From contig NZ_PCPP01000001.1 in the NCBI RefSeq assembly GCF_002979755.1, forward strand, positions 1 through 64,000: a DNA stretch of 64,000 bases, in the 5' to 3' direction. Under the pieces are notes generated by a model. The model searched no databases and was not told where the DNA came from. It saw only the letters and a program-made list of their open reading frames with translations. Below, piece after piece: positions 27,634-36,514 of the stretch. A program made the translations under genes and the position numbers. The DNA is from Chryseobacterium culicis. Lineage in GTDB: Bacteria; Bacteroidota; Bacteroidia; Flavobacteriales; Weeksellaceae. Position 1 is the stretch's first letter. Every line of letters starts with the position of its first letter.

Positions 27634-27786
27634 TTACAGTGTATTATCACCCTCCCTTGCTTTGAAATCTTCTCGAATTTTCTTTAACTTGGCTTTCCTT
27701 TCTGCTTCTGCATTTTGTATTTTGCGTTTTTTCTGATCAATTTTCTTTTTATTTTTTTGCCTGTTCGCTTCGTTGTTTTTGCTCAT
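27634..27786 (-). CDS. Small lysine-rich protein, 50 aa
   Basis: A short reading frame with very skewed composition: about 30% Lys/Arg, with many Glu, Asn and Ala, starting MSKNNEANRQKNKKKIDQ and ending EGDNTL. It is likely a single charged helix and could bind nucleic acid or the ribosome. There is no Cys or Trp and no signal peptide. The rest of the 480-bp gap between sbcD and the VF530 gene holds nothing else I can support. I have a vague sense that similar short proteins exist in related genomes, but I do not recognise a named family. Confidence 0.5.
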   Translation of the reverse strand: MSKNNEANRQKNKKKIDQKKRKIQNAEAERKAKLKKIREDFKAREGDNTL

Positions 27787-27888
27787 ATTTTTTGTAACGA
27801 ATAATTTTTATGGGTGAGAATAACTTCTTCAAAAATAAGAAACAAAAAGGAAGAGTGTTGTGGATTTCCGTATAAACTTATAATAAAT

Positions 27889-27896
27889 TAATTTTG
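27889..27896 (+). promoter_or_regulatory. Promoter -7 box of the VF530 gene
   Basis: TAATTTTG, 10 bases before the ATG at 27907, so the leader would be only a few bases long. Confidence 0.55.
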
Positions 27897-27906
27897 TGAA
27901 AAAAAG

Positions 27907-28155
27907 ATGGAACAACAGTCCAAAGATCCTTTACATGGAAAAAGGCTGGATGCTATCCTTGAAGAACTCGTAGAATACTATGAAGGTTTTGAAAAGCTTG
28001 GCGAACAGATCAATATAAAATGTTTTACAGATAACCCAAGTATAAGCTCTTCCTTGAAGTTTTTAAGAAAAACACCCTGGGCAAGAACAAAAGTTGAAAG
28101 TCTGTATCTCTTTGTCCTGAGACAGAAAAAAAGAGAAGAAGGTAGAAGAAAATAA
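27907..28155 (+). CDS. VF530-family DNA-binding protein (DUF2132)
   Basis: 82 aa. The central signature NPSISSSLKFLRKTPWAR and the start KDPLHGKRLDAILEELVEYY match the VF530 family, named from a Vibrio fischeri protein with a fold reported to bind DNA. The basic tail RQKKREEGRRK fits nucleic-acid contact. The cellular role is unknown. Monocistronic with a promoter box close to the start codon. Confidence 0.88.
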   Translation: MEQQSKDPLHGKRLDAILEELVEYYEGFEKLGEQINIKCFTDNPSISSSLKFLRKTPWARTKVESLYLFVLRQKKREEGRRK

Positions 28156-28251
28156 AGGCGGTAAAAAGAAGATCTATTTTTCTTTATGCCTTTCATAACA
28201 TCCTTCTTCTATCTCCTGGCTTCCAAGCTCATTGAATCATTTCAAAAATAG

Positions 28252-28259
28252 TATATTTG
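28252..28259 (+). promoter_or_regulatory. Promoter -7 box of the FKBP gene
   Basis: TATATTTG, 42 bases before the ATG at 28302. A TTG at 28232-28234 lies 17 bases upstream and could be the -33 element. Confidence 0.65.
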
Positions 28260-28301
28260 TATTATTAATCGTGAAACAAAATCACGAAAAAAAGAAAAAA
28301 T

Positions 28302-28802
28302 ATGACAATTGAAAACAATCACGTTGTAGCTGTACGTTACATCCTTCACACTATCGAAGCGGACGGAACTAAAGTTCTTGTAGAAGAAACAACAGCAGAA
28401 AATCCACTTACATTTTTGTATGGTGTAGGAATGATGATTCCAAAGTTTGAACAAAATATCTTAGGTTTAAAAGCTGGTGATAAAGCTGCTTTTGTTATTC
28501 AGCCTGAAGAAGCTTATGGTGAAAGACAGCCTGATGCTATCGCTCAATTGCCAATTGAGATGTTCAAAGAATCAGGAACTCCACCTATTGGAGCTATTTT
28601 ACCTTTATCTGATAACCAAGGGAATAATTTCCAGGCATTTGTGGTAGAAGTAACACCAGAAGTTGTAGTTGCAGATCTTAACCACCCAATGGCAGGTAAA
28701 GTGTTAGACTTTGAAGTAGAAGTTTTGAACACACGTCCGGCAACTGAAGAAGAATTGGCACATGGTCATGCTCACGGAATTGACGGTACTGACGCTCACT
28801 AA
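28302..28802 (+). CDS. FKBP-type peptidyl-prolyl isomerase (SlyD-like)
   Basis: Cytoplasmic prolyl isomerase and chaperone of 166 aa. The FKBP core (LIFLYGVGMMIPKFE-like entry here FLYGVGMMIPKFEQNILGL, then VDLNHPMAGKVLDFEVEVL-type ending, here ADLNHPMAGKVLDFEVEVL) encloses the IF chaperone insert of SlyD proteins. The tail has several His residues (GHAHGIDGTDAH) but is much shorter than the E. coli SlyD metal-binding tail. Possible nickel handling is therefore unclear. Monocistronic with its own terminator. Confidence 0.92.
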   Translation: MTIENNHVVAVRYILHTIEADGTKVLVEETTAENPLTFLYGVGMMIPKFEQNILGLKAGDKAAFVIQPEEAYGERQPDAIAQLPIEMFKESGTPPIGAILPLSDNQGNNFQAFVVEVTPEVVVADLNHPMAGKVLDFEVEVLNTRPATEEELAHGHAHGIDGTDAH

Positions 28803-28872
28803 AAAATACTCTTAATGTCTGGTTTTTCCGGATATTTGTATACCAATCCATTATGGTTTTGGATAAAAGACA

Positions 28873-28907
28873 AAAATACCCCACAGAATTTCTGCGGGGT
28901 ATTTTTA
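28873..28907. terminator. Terminator between FKBP and YchJ genes
   Basis: AAAATACCCC and its complement around an ACAGAATTTCTGC inner segment, then T-run. Convergent genes on both sides. Confidence 0.85.
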
Positions 28908-28922
28908 TGGTAATGTATATTG

Positions 28923-29300
28923 TTAATCCAAAAATTCTCCTGAAACATAATACCAGCGTTCATGCATTTTCTGAAAAAGAGAAAACTCATGATGAAGTTG
29001 AGGATGGCCATCCTGATCTGTATAATAGGCTTTAAACTCTACATGATTTAAAGTGGGAGTCCGGATGATTTCCAGCTTTGTCCACTGGTTGATTTCTCCC
29101 CATTCCTGAAGGTCTTTCTTATTGTGATATTTTCTTTTTCCGGGAAGAGTGGTTTCCATCAGATATTCACCATTGGGAATAGCAAACGCGGAGAACCTTG
29201 AACGCATCAGAGCTTCAGCCGTTGGAGCATGTTTTTCTCCGGTATGATAAGGCTTGCAGCATTCTTCGTAGGATTTTCCTGAACAGCAGGGACAGTCCAT
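28923..29300 (-). CDS. YchJ-family protein (UPF0225, SEC-C motif)
   Basis: 125 aa. The N-terminal zinc-binding SEC-C type motif is CPCCSGKSYEECC (residues 3-15); the rest is the compact NTF2-like fold of the UPF0225 family with the landmark EALMRSRFSAFA. Function unknown. The start at 29300 (MDCPCC) is preferred: an in-frame ATG at 29327 would add nine atypical residues and would overlap the -7 box at 29325-29332. Confidence 0.9.
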   Translation of the reverse strand: MDCPCCSGKSYEECCKPYHTGEKHAPTAEALMRSRFSAFAIPNGEYLMETTLPGKRKYHNKKDLQEWGEINQWTKLEIIRTPTLNHVEFKAYYTDQDGHPQLHHEFSLFQKMHERWYYVSGEFLD

Positions 29301-29324
29301 ATATTGTATTTTAAATTTTAGATG

Positions 29325-29332
29325 CAAAAATA
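29325..29332 (-). promoter_or_regulatory. Promoter -7 box of ychJ-like gene
   Basis: TATTTTTG on the minus strand, 24 bases before the 29300 start codon; it overlaps the alternative upstream ATG. Confidence 0.55.
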
Positions 29333-29339
29333 ATCAATA

Positions 29340-29406
29340 TCAATAGAAACGGGCTTTAGCCCGTTAAAAAATAAACAAATAAAAATCCATTGGCTTTAGC
29401 CGAAAC
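29340..29406. repeat. Palindromic GGCTTTAGCC repeat
   Basis: AACGGGCTTTAGCCCGTT at 29348-29365 is an interrupted palindrome. A second GGCTTTAGCC segment lies at about 29391-29400. The 26 bases at 29340-29365 recur exactly at 53491-53516. This is a dispersed flavobacterial-type intergenic repeat. Confidence 0.8.
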
Positions 29407-29413
29407 ATAAAAA

Positions 29414-29441
29414 AGAAGCACTCTAATTAAAGAATGCTTCT
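29414..29441 (-). terminator. Terminator of the M3 peptidase gene
   Basis: On the minus strand AGAAGCATTCT, loop TTAATT, AGAGTGCTTCT and a T-run, 8 bases after the stop codon. Confidence 0.8.
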
Positions 29442-29448
29442 CGTTGAT

Positions 29449-31590
29449 TTATTTAATAAAACCTCTGTTTCTTAATAAAGGTTTAATATCCGGATCGTGT
29501 CCTGTAAAGTCTCTGAACGCCTGATTCAGATCTACAGAATTTCCTACAGAAAGAATGTATTTTCTGAAACGGTCACCGTTTTCTCTGGTCAGACCTCCGT
29601 TTTTACTGATCCATTCCCATGCATCGTTATCCAATGTTTCAGACCATAAATAAGCATAGTATCCTGCTGAATATCCACCTCCCCAGATGTGTGCAAAATA
29701 AGGAGTATGGTATCTCGGAGGAACTGTTGCTAAGTTGAATCCATGGCTGGCTAAAGATTGTTTTTCAAAATCTAAAACAGGAATAAACTGGCTGTCATTG
29801 CTTACGGTATGCCAATCCATATCAAGCTCGGCAGCAGAAACCAATTCAGTAGTCATATATCCCTGATTGAAAGTAGCTGCTTTTTTAATTTTTTCTACCA
29901 AAGCCTGTGGAATAGGCTGTTTCGTTTCATAATGAACGGCATAATTCTTCAGAACAATAGGATCCAAAGCCCAGTGCTCATTGATCTGAGACGGGAATTC
30001 TACGAAGTCTCTTGGTACATTTGTTCCTGAAAGAGAAGGATATTTCTGGCTGGCAAACATTCCGTGAATGGAGTGTCCAAATTCATGGAAAATAGTTGAA
30101 ACATCATCATAGCTGATTAATGAAGGCTTTCCTGGAGCTGGTTTCTGATAATTGTAGCAGTTAACGATTACAGGTTTTGTTCCTAATAAATAAGACTGCT
30201 CAACAAAATTGCTCATCCATGCTCCACCGTTTTTAGAATCTCTTGTATAGAAATCCAGGTAGTAAATGGCGATAGATTTTCCATCATGATCGAACACCTC
30301 GTATGTTACTACATCAGGGTGGTACACCGGAAGATCTGTTCTCTTTTTGAAAGTCAGTCCATAGAATTTTTCAGCGGCAAAGAAAACTCCTTTTTCAAGA
30401 ACCGTTGTAATTTCAAAATAGGGTTTTATTTGGCTTTCATCAAGATCAAACTTAGCTTTTCTTACCTGTTCAGCATAAAAATTCCAGTCCCAAGGTTCTA
30501 CTTTGAAACCTCCTTTCTGCTGATCAATCAGATCCTGAATGTCTTTTGCTTCACGTCTTGCTGTCTCCACTGCAGGAGTCGCAATCTGATTCATCAGTTG
30601 AGTAGCTGCTTCAGGTGTTTTGGCCATCTGATCCTGAAGTTTCCATTCAGCAAAGTTTTTCTTGCCTAAAATCTGAGCTTTTTTCAATCTCAGTTTAGCC
30701 AGTTGCTCAATTGTAGATCTCGTATCATTAGCATCCCCTTTTTCAGCTCTTGTCCATGAAGCTTTGAACAGCTTTTCTCTGGTAGCTCTGTTTTTCAAGT
30801 TTTGTAAAAGAGGTTGCTGTGTTGTATTTTGTAACGCCAGAAGATATTTTCCAGGTTGTCCTGCTGTTTTAGCATCAGATGCTGCTGCTGCAATTTCATC
30901 AGCAGAAAGGCCGTCAAGTTCTTTAGCATCAGAGAAGAAAACTCCACCTTGCTTTCTTGCCTCCAATAATTTATTGGAATATTGAGTAGAAAGGGAAGCC
31001 AGCTCCTGGTTGATTTGTTTTAGTTTTTCTTTATCAGCTGCAGAAAGGTTGGCTCCTGCGATTTCAAAATTCTGCTTATAATATTGTACAAGTCTTTTGC
31101 TTTCAGAATCAAGACCGTCTTCTTTGATGGATTGTATTCTTTTATAAAGATTTTCATTCAGGTACAATTTATCAGAATGTGCCGCAAAAATAGGTGCATA
31201 TTCTTCATCCAAAGCCTGTAAGGTAGGATTTGTATTGGCACTTGTCAGATTGGAGAATACAATTTGTGCTCTTCTTAATACTTCACCACTTTTTTCCAAT
31301 GCCACGATGGTATTTTCAAAAGTAGGAGCAGCAGGATTGTTGGCAATCTTTACAATTTCAGTTTCATGCTGCTTTAAACCATAGTTAAAAGCAGGTTTGA
31401 AGTGTTCATTTTTGATTTTGTCAAACTCCGGAGCTTCATACTGAAGCTTGCTTTTCTTCATAAAAGGATTTGAAGATAAAGAGGGATCAGGGGCAGGAAG
31501 CTCCTGTTGAATATCGGTCTGTTTCATTGTAGTACAAGATTGATTGAACGCCAAGGCAGAAATTAATAATACCGATGAAATATTCTTCAT
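29449..31590 (-). CDS. M3-family metallopeptidase (Dcp-like lipoprotein)
   Basis: 713 aa zinc peptidase of the thimet oligopeptidase/peptidyl-dipeptidase Dcp family, cutting short peptides. The active-site motif HEFGHSIHGMF supplies two His ligands and the catalytic Glu, with a distal Glu in FPSQINEHW. N-terminal lipobox LAFNQSC suggests anchoring in the envelope, unlike cytoplasmic Dcp of E. coli. Helical prolyl-oligopeptidase-like capping runs about 60-380. The region 31591-31845 upstream holds no gene. Together with the S9 and S8 peptidases here it suggests a peptide-scavenging lifestyle. Confidence 0.95.
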   Translation of the reverse strand: MKNISSVLLISALAFNQSCTTMKQTDIQQELPAPDPSLSSNPFMKKSKLQYEAPEFDKIKNEHFKPAFNYGLKQHETEIVKIANNPAAPTFENTIVALEKSGEVLRRAQIVFSNLTSANTNPTLQALDEEYAPIFAAHSDKLYLNENLYKRIQSIKEDGLDSESKRLVQYYKQNFEIAGANLSAADKEKLKQINQELASLSTQYSNKLLEARKQGGVFFSDAKELDGLSADEIAAAASDAKTAGQPGKYLLALQNTTQQPLLQNLKNRATREKLFKASWTRAEKGDANDTRSTIEQLAKLRLKKAQILGKKNFAEWKLQDQMAKTPEAATQLMNQIATPAVETARREAKDIQDLIDQQKGGFKVEPWDWNFYAEQVRKAKFDLDESQIKPYFEITTVLEKGVFFAAEKFYGLTFKKRTDLPVYHPDVVTYEVFDHDGKSIAIYYLDFYTRDSKNGGAWMSNFVEQSYLLGTKPVIVNCYNYQKPAPGKPSLISYDDVSTIFHEFGHSIHGMFASQKYPSLSGTNVPRDFVEFPSQINEHWALDPIVLKNYAVHYETKQPIPQALVEKIKKAATFNQGYMTTELVSAAELDMDWHTVSNDSQFIPVLDFEKQSLASHGFNLATVPPRYHTPYFAHIWGGGYSAGYYAYLWSETLDNDAWEWISKNGGLTRENGDRFRKYILSVGNSVDLNQAFRDFTGHDPDIKPLLRNRGFIK

Positions 31591-31845
31591 AAATATAGTT
31601 GTTATTAAATGATAAAGATATTAAAAACTTGCATCATAGAATCTATTTTGGCGTACGTATTTATTGAAACTGTTCCGGGAGTGTTTTTAAATGAATGAGT
31701 TAGATATAGTAAGTAAAGAAAAGGGCTTCTGAAAAATCTGTGTTGCAGACAATTGCAGTATTTTTAAATGTAATGTAATATTTTTTATAAATTAGTTGTT
31801 ATTTAATAAAGGAATCAAAAAAAATAATCAACAAAAGAAATAAGC

Positions 31846-32673
31846 ATGAAAACAAGGACTTTATTTATTTTTTCTGCCTTAGTGGCATTAGCCTCATGTA
31901 ATGATAAACATGAGAACAGAAACAGAGACAGAGAGGGAGAAAGAAGCAACTGGGTAGAGAAAGTAGTAACGAAAGAAAGTGGCCCGATACAGCATAAAGA
32001 ATTTAACGGAGATTTTGATGAAATCCAGGTTTCACAGGCTATAGAAGCTGAAATTATAAAATCTGAAACAGAAAAAGTAGAAATCTCAGCACCTCAGAGT
32101 ATCATCAATGAAATTCTTGTAGATAATGATGGCGGAAAACTGCATATTCATTATAAGCCGGGGATCAGAGTGATGAATATCAGTAAAGTGACGGCAAAAA
32201 TTTATACAAAAGATTTTAAGAAACTTCTTGCTGACTCAGCTGCAAGAATTATTATAAAAGATAAATTTACCCAGGAAAAAACAGAGATCGAAGCATCTAG
32301 TGCAGGAAGTATTTCTGGTGATCTGGAGGCTAACGATATGGATATCAATGTAAGCAGCAGCAGCAGTTTCGATGGTAAAATCTGGGCTGTAAACCTTGAT
32401 ATTGAATCTTCATCTGGATCCACACTTGATCTTTCCGGAAAAGCAAAAAAAGTAGAGGTAAGTGCCTCTTCAGGAAGCAGTGTTTCTGCTAAAGGAGTTG
32501 TTGCTGATAATGTAGATGCTGATGCTTCCAGTGGAGCAAGTATTCAGATCAGTGCTGTTTCCAGTGTGAATGCAGGCGCTTCATCCGGTGGAAGTGTAGA
32601 CATTTCGAAAAAAGGAGAGCTTAAGAGTGTCATCAAAGATGAAAGCAGCGGTGGAAGCGTAAACATCCAATAA
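31846..32673 (+). CDS. DUF2807 (head GIN domain) lipoprotein
   Basis: 275 aa. Lipobox ALVALASC with Cys at about 19. A charged linker follows, then the DUF2807 beta-helix: HKEFNGDFDEIQVSQAIEAE start, then repeats rich in Ser/Gly/Asp such as VSSSSSFDGK, ASSGSTLDLSG and ASSGASIQISA. Such proteins are common in Bacteroidetes and believed surface-exposed; the function is unknown. The gene converges on the KefB-like gene, with only one base between stop codons, and no terminator is visible. Confidence 0.9.
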   Translation: MKTRTLFIFSALVALASCNDKHENRNRDREGERSNWVEKVVTKESGPIQHKEFNGDFDEIQVSQAIEAEIIKSETEKVEISAPQSIINEILVDNDGGKLHIHYKPGIRVMNISKVTAKIYTKDFKKLLADSAARIIIKDKFTQEKTEIEASSAGSISGDLEANDMDINVSSSSSFDGKIWAVNLDIESSSGSTLDLSGKAKKVEVSASSGSSVSAKGVVADNVDADASSGASIQISAVSSVNAGASSGGSVDISKKGELKSVIKDESSGGSVNIQ

Positions 32674-32674
32674 A

Positions 32675-34564
32675 TTAATCCTGGGATTCCTCCTCATCTT
32701 CTTCATCAGTGGATGAGGAACCTTCCCAGTTTTTATTATCAAAATTAAGATTGTCATAAGCTAATAATTCCTCCTCCCGTTGGAGGATTTCTTTTGTGGT
32801 AAATAGCGTAATGTCATCATCATTTTCCTTCATTTTTGCAAGTTTCCTGACTGAAGCTTTATCAATAGCCATAAATCTTTGTCCAAGACGTCTTGCGGCA
32901 TATTTCCTCATTCCTGTTTCATGAAGTACATCCACAGCCATATCAACCGCTGTTCCTAATGTTTCACGGTAGATATGATTAACACCGCTGTTTAGATAAT
33001 CATAAGCATCAATCCTGTTTTTCGCTCTTACAAAAATTTTCACATTGGGATAATGTTCACGCACAAGTTCTGCAATGAATTTGTTATCATCTGAATCATC
33101 CAGACATAAAACCAGAATTTCAGCATCTTCAATTCCTGCGGCTCTTAAAATAGGTATTCGGGTGGCATCACCATAATAGACTTTAAAACCATAGCTTCTG
33201 AGCAATTTCACACGATCAGAATCACGGTCCAAAATGGTAGCGGGTATTTTATTGGCTTTTAAAAGACGTCCCACTGTACTTCCAAAATGCCCAAAACCTA
33301 CAATGATAATTTTCTTTTGAGTAACATCACTGTCGAGAATATTATAATCATGTTCTTCCTCTGGAATTTCTTTAATGAATTTCGGGGTAATCAACTTATC
33401 ATTGATAATAAGAAGAATGGGAGTAATGCACATGGTGATTGCCGTAACAGCCATCATTTGTGCATTCATTTCAGGGCCTAAAAGATAGAGATCCGACGCA
33501 TAATTGAGCAGTACAAATGCAAATTCTCCTACCTGAGAAAGCGCAAAAGCATAAAAAAGACTCTGAGGAGTATCTATCCTGAAAAACTTTCCAATCGTAT
33601 ATAAAACAACAAATTTTACAGCCAGTACAGCAAAAACAGTACTGAAGATAAATAACGGATCTTTCTGAATAATATTAAAATTGATCGTTGATCCTACACT
33701 GACAAAGAAAACAGCTAGCAGCAGTCCTTTAAAAGGATCAATCTGGGCTTCCAGTTCATGACGGAATTCACTGTTGGCAAGCATGACTCCTGCAAGGAAA
33801 GCTCCCAGTGCCGGAGAAAGCCCGATAACAACCATCAGTTCAGAAACTCCAATAACGAGGAATAGGGAAGAAGCCGTCAATAATTCTGCCATTCCAGATT
33901 TTGAAACATAGCGCAGAAAAGGAACAAAGACATATCTGCCCAGTAAAATAAGCAAAGCTACTCCGAAAATTACGGTTCCGGCCTGGAGCCATTCCGGTAG
34001 TTTTTGAATCAGAATCTGAATTTCATTATCATGATGCTTGGCTTTATAATTGGCCAGAATAGGAAGTATTGCTAAAATAGGAATCACTGAAATATCCTGA
34101 AACAGCAAGGTAGAGAATGAAGCTTCTCCTGCTGTAGTCTTAAGGTTATTCTTTTCCTGCAAGGTCTGGAGGACAATTGCGGTAGACGATAAAGCAAAAC
34201 ACATCGCAATAGCTATTGCTTTGTCTACTCTCCAGCCTACACTTGTAAATACTAAGAAAAGCAAAAGAATGGTGAGTACCATTTGAGAAAGTCCCAGACC
34301 CATTATTTTTTTTCGCATTTCCCAGAATTTGCGGGGTTCCAGCTCTAAGCCTACCAAAAATAAAAGCATGATGACTCCAAACTCGCTGGCATGCATAATG
34401 TCATTGACATTATTTCCTGTAAGTTTAAGGGCATAAGGACCTATAATGATTCCTCCTAAAATATAACCGATTACAGAACTCAACCCTAATTTCCTGGCCA
34501 ATGGAACCATAATAATGGCTACACCCAGGAAAATTAATGTGTTCATCGCTAAGCTGGATTCCAT
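32675..34564 (-). CDS. KefB/KefC-type monovalent cation:proton antiporter
   Basis: 629 aa. N-terminal CPA2 transporter domain (about 1-390) with about 12 membrane helices, motifs LVGLELEPRKFWEMR and ALSSTAIVLQTL. Cytoplasmic TrkA-N/RCK domain (about 415-530) with nucleotide-binding IIIVGFGHFGSTVGRLL and Asp at the end of strand 2 (ILDRDSD). A TrkA-C-like region and a highly acidic tail (EEDEEESQD) follow. Family members exchange K+ or Na+ for protons, and Kef proteins are gated by thiol adducts. Cotranscribed with the oxidoreductase 3 bp upstream. Confidence 0.92.
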   Translation of the reverse strand: MESSLAMNTLIFLGVAIIMVPLARKLGLSSVIGYILGGIIIGPYALKLTGNNVNDIMHASEFGVIMLLFLVGLELEPRKFWEMRKKIMGLGLSQMVLTILLLFLVFTSVGWRVDKAIAIAMCFALSSTAIVLQTLQEKNNLKTTAGEASFSTLLFQDISVIPILAILPILANYKAKHHDNEIQILIQKLPEWLQAGTVIFGVALLILLGRYVFVPFLRYVSKSGMAELLTASSLFLVIGVSELMVVIGLSPALGAFLAGVMLANSEFRHELEAQIDPFKGLLLAVFFVSVGSTINFNIIQKDPLFIFSTVFAVLAVKFVVLYTIGKFFRIDTPQSLFYAFALSQVGEFAFVLLNYASDLYLLGPEMNAQMMAVTAITMCITPILLIINDKLITPKFIKEIPEEEHDYNILDSDVTQKKIIIVGFGHFGSTVGRLLKANKIPATILDRDSDRVKLLRSYGFKVYYGDATRIPILRAAGIEDAEILVLCLDDSDDNKFIAELVREHYPNVKIFVRAKNRIDAYDYLNSGVNHIYRETLGTAVDMAVDVLHETGMRKYAARRLGQRFMAIDKASVRKLAKMKENDDDITLFTTKEILQREEELLAYDNLNFDNKNWEGSSSTDEEDEEESQD

Positions 34565-34567
34565 ATG

Positions 34568-35089
34568 CTATTGATTGAGTAGTTCTGTAAATTCCTTTTT
34601 ATGTAAAATAATTTCTTTTTTAGAAAGCTTGTTAGCTTCGTATACGATTTTGATGTGCCTGATATCTGCTTTGAAAACCTTTAATGAAACAATCAGTCCG
34701 CTGATGAGCTCATCTATGGTATATTGATAGGTTCCGGTTTTGCTGAAAGATCTTTCTTTTCCGCCTGTGGTGACCAGAATATATACTTCTTTTCCTTCCA
34801 GAGGATTATGTTCACCTTCTTTAAGCCAGTCTCTGTCGAAAACTTCATCAATCCATAATCTGAGAAGTGGAGGCATTCCAAACCATATCAGAGGAAACTG
34901 AAAAACAAAACGTTCATAGTTTTTAAGACGTTTTCTTTCCCGGAAAGCGGCAATATGGAAGTCAGGATATTCTTCGTAAAGATCTCTTAGGGTATAATGC
35001 TGGTGGCGAACGTAGAAATTGATGAGCTCTACATTCGAATTGGAGTGCTCCAGATAAGGGTGTGCAAATACTACCAGCGTCTTCTTCAT
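34568..35089 (-). CDS. KefF/MdaB-like NAD(P)H oxidoreductase
   Basis: Flavodoxin-fold quinone oxidoreductase of 173 aa. TLVVFAHPYLEHSNSNVELI is the FMN-binding start, FQFPLIWFGMPPLLRLWIDEVF the active-site loop. The fold and neighbour (a KefB-like antiporter 3 bp downstream) match the E. coli KefF-KefC arrangement, where the soluble protein activates the channel. Whether this pair senses glutathione-like adducts or another thiol is unknown. Confidence 0.88.
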   Translation of the reverse strand: MKKTLVVFAHPYLEHSNSNVELINFYVRHQHYTLRDLYEEYPDFHIAAFRERKRLKNYERFVFQFPLIWFGMPPLLRLWIDEVFDRDWLKEGEHNPLEGKEVYILVTTGGKERSFSKTGTYQYTIDELISGLIVSLKVFKADIRHIKIVYEANKLSKKEIILHKKEFTELLNQ

Positions 35090-35234
35090 AATCCTGTTTT
35101 CAGTAAATATAAGAAAAAAATATTGAATAAAAGATGGTTTTTATGCGGTTTTATTAATTTTTTAATATGAAAAAATCAATTTAACATTAAGAAAAGGTAA
35201 AGAATTGATGCTATTTTCGATTTTTAAATAAAAA

Positions 35235-35255
35235 ATCAGGTCGTGATGACCTGAT
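35235..35255 (-). terminator. Terminator of the LemA-TPM operon
   Basis: ATCAGGTC, loop, GACCTGAT followed on the minus strand by a T-run, 33 bases after the last stop codon. Confidence 0.8.
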
Positions 35256-35287
35256 CTGTTTATATATTCTGAAAATGATTGACTGAT

Positions 35288-36103
35288 TTACCATCCTCCG
35301 GATGCACCGCCGCCGCCAAAACTTCCGCCACCGCCGAAGCCTCCAAAGCCACCGCCACCACCGCCGGAACTTCCTCCGCCAAAGTCACCGCCTCCGAAAC
35401 TGCCAGGGAATGGGAAGAAGCCACCAGGATAATTTCGGCGTCCTTTCCTTGTGATAATCACATCATCATCGTCGTCATTATTTCCGCCACGTCCGCCCCC
35501 TCTGTTACCAAAAAGGATAGCAATAATGATGAAAATAACAAAAGCAATGATAAGGACTTTAAAAGCACTTCCGTTGCCGGAAGGAGCTGTGGTTGCTACA
35601 GGTTTGAATTTTCCCTCAACAGCCTCCATAATGGCTGAGGTTCCACCGTTGATTCCTTCATACCAAAGGCCTTTTCTGAAATTTGGGGTGACAATATAAT
35701 CTAAGATCTGTCCTGCTACGGATGCCGTAAGATATTGTTCCACGGCACGTCCCTGCTGGATAGACATTGTTCTGTCTTCTGTGGCAACAAGGAAAACCAC
35801 TCCGTTATCCACCCCTTTTTTTCCGATTTTCCATTTCTCTCCGAACATGGTTGCCAGAAAATTCACATCTTCTCCTTTGGTGGAGCGGATGATGACTACT
35901 TCAATTTCCGTTGAGGTAGAATCTGCAAACTTAATCAGTTTATTATTCAGGGCATCTTTTTCCTGCTGAGAAAGCAATCCTGCTTCATCAAAAACAGGAT
36001 AGAGGACTGCTGGTTTTTCAGGAATGGTGTATTGTGCTGATACAAAAGTGTAAAAGCAGAGTAGTAAAAATGAAAATACTATTTTAAGAGAATGTAATTT
36101 CAT
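35288..36103 (-). CDS. TPM-domain membrane protein (YgcG-like)
   Basis: 271 aa. Signal peptide (about 1-23), TPM domain (about 28-165; DEAGLLSQQEKDALNNKL start), one membrane helix (about 183-200) and a Gly-rich tail ending GGGGASGGW, as in YgcG/psb32-like proteins. The TPM domain is thought to aid assembly or repair of membrane complexes; no enzymatic residues are certain. Last gene of a LemA-TPM-TPM operon; it overlaps the preceding gene by 20 bases. The Gly-rich tail codons produce a spurious opposite-strand frame that should be ignored. Confidence 0.92.
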   Translation of the reverse strand: MKLHSLKIVFSFLLLCFYTFVSAQYTIPEKPAVLYPVFDEAGLLSQQEKDALNNKLIKFADSTSTEIEVVIIRSTKGEDVNFLATMFGEKWKIGKKGVDNGVVFLVATEDRTMSIQQGRAVEQYLTASVAGQILDYIVTPNFRKGLWYEGINGGTSAIMEAVEGKFKPVATTAPSGNGSAFKVLIIAFVIFIIIAILFGNRGGGRGGNNDDDDDVIITRKGRRNYPGGFFPFPGSFGGGDFGGGSSGGGGGGFGGFGGGGSFGGGGASGGW

Positions 36104-36512
36104 TTGAGAGTTGGTTTGGATTTTCTCCTTCTACAGGAAAATATTTTTTGAGTTCAAGTCCTGTTTCCAGGATGGCACTTTTCAGAGCCTGATAATAATT
36201 TCCTTTGGCAAATTCAGCAGTGATATAATCGTGAAGATGATCCCAGTAAGACTGTCTTACCTTTTCATGAATTCCGATATCTCCAATAATGGTAAGATAT
36301 TTTTGTTCGAAATTGACATGGAAAAGCACCGCATTTCGGTCAGCGGTTTTATCCATATCGAGTTTTTTGAAAACATCAAATGCCGTTTTAGCATCACGGT
36401 TTTCTGTATTGGAATCAATATGTACCCTGATCTCTCCCGTAGAATGATCTTCTGCAGACTGAATCGCTTCCACGAGGGAAGCGATCTGTTGATTTGTTAG
36501 GAAATTACCCAT
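36084..36512 (-). CDS. TPM-domain protein, cytoplasmic
   Basis: 142 aa, a second TPM-domain protein without signal peptide or membrane helix. TGEIRVHIDSNTENRDAKTA and LTIIGDIGIHEKV match the domain core. It starts 2 bp after lemA and overlaps the next TPM gene by 20 bases. That makes one operon of three genes in fixed order, which occurs widely in bacteria. The two TPM proteins may act on opposite sides of the membrane; this is inference. Confidence 0.9.
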   Translation of the reverse strand: MGNFLTNQQIASLVEAIQSAEDHSTGEIRVHIDSNTENRDAKTAFDVFKKLDMDKTADRNAVLFHVNFEQKYLTIIGDIGIHEKVRQSYWDHLHDYITAEFAKGNYYQALKSAILETGLELKKYFPVEGENPNQLSNEITFS

Positions 36513-36514
36513 TA

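Noticed and set aside
29809..30985. Several + strand frames opposite the M3 peptidase
   Set aside because: Low-complexity Phe/Ser/Cys-rich shadows of the real minus-strand gene.
35279..35638. A + strand Ser/Thr/Ala-rich protein
   Set aside because: It is the opposite-strand reading of the Gly-rich tail of the TPM gene.
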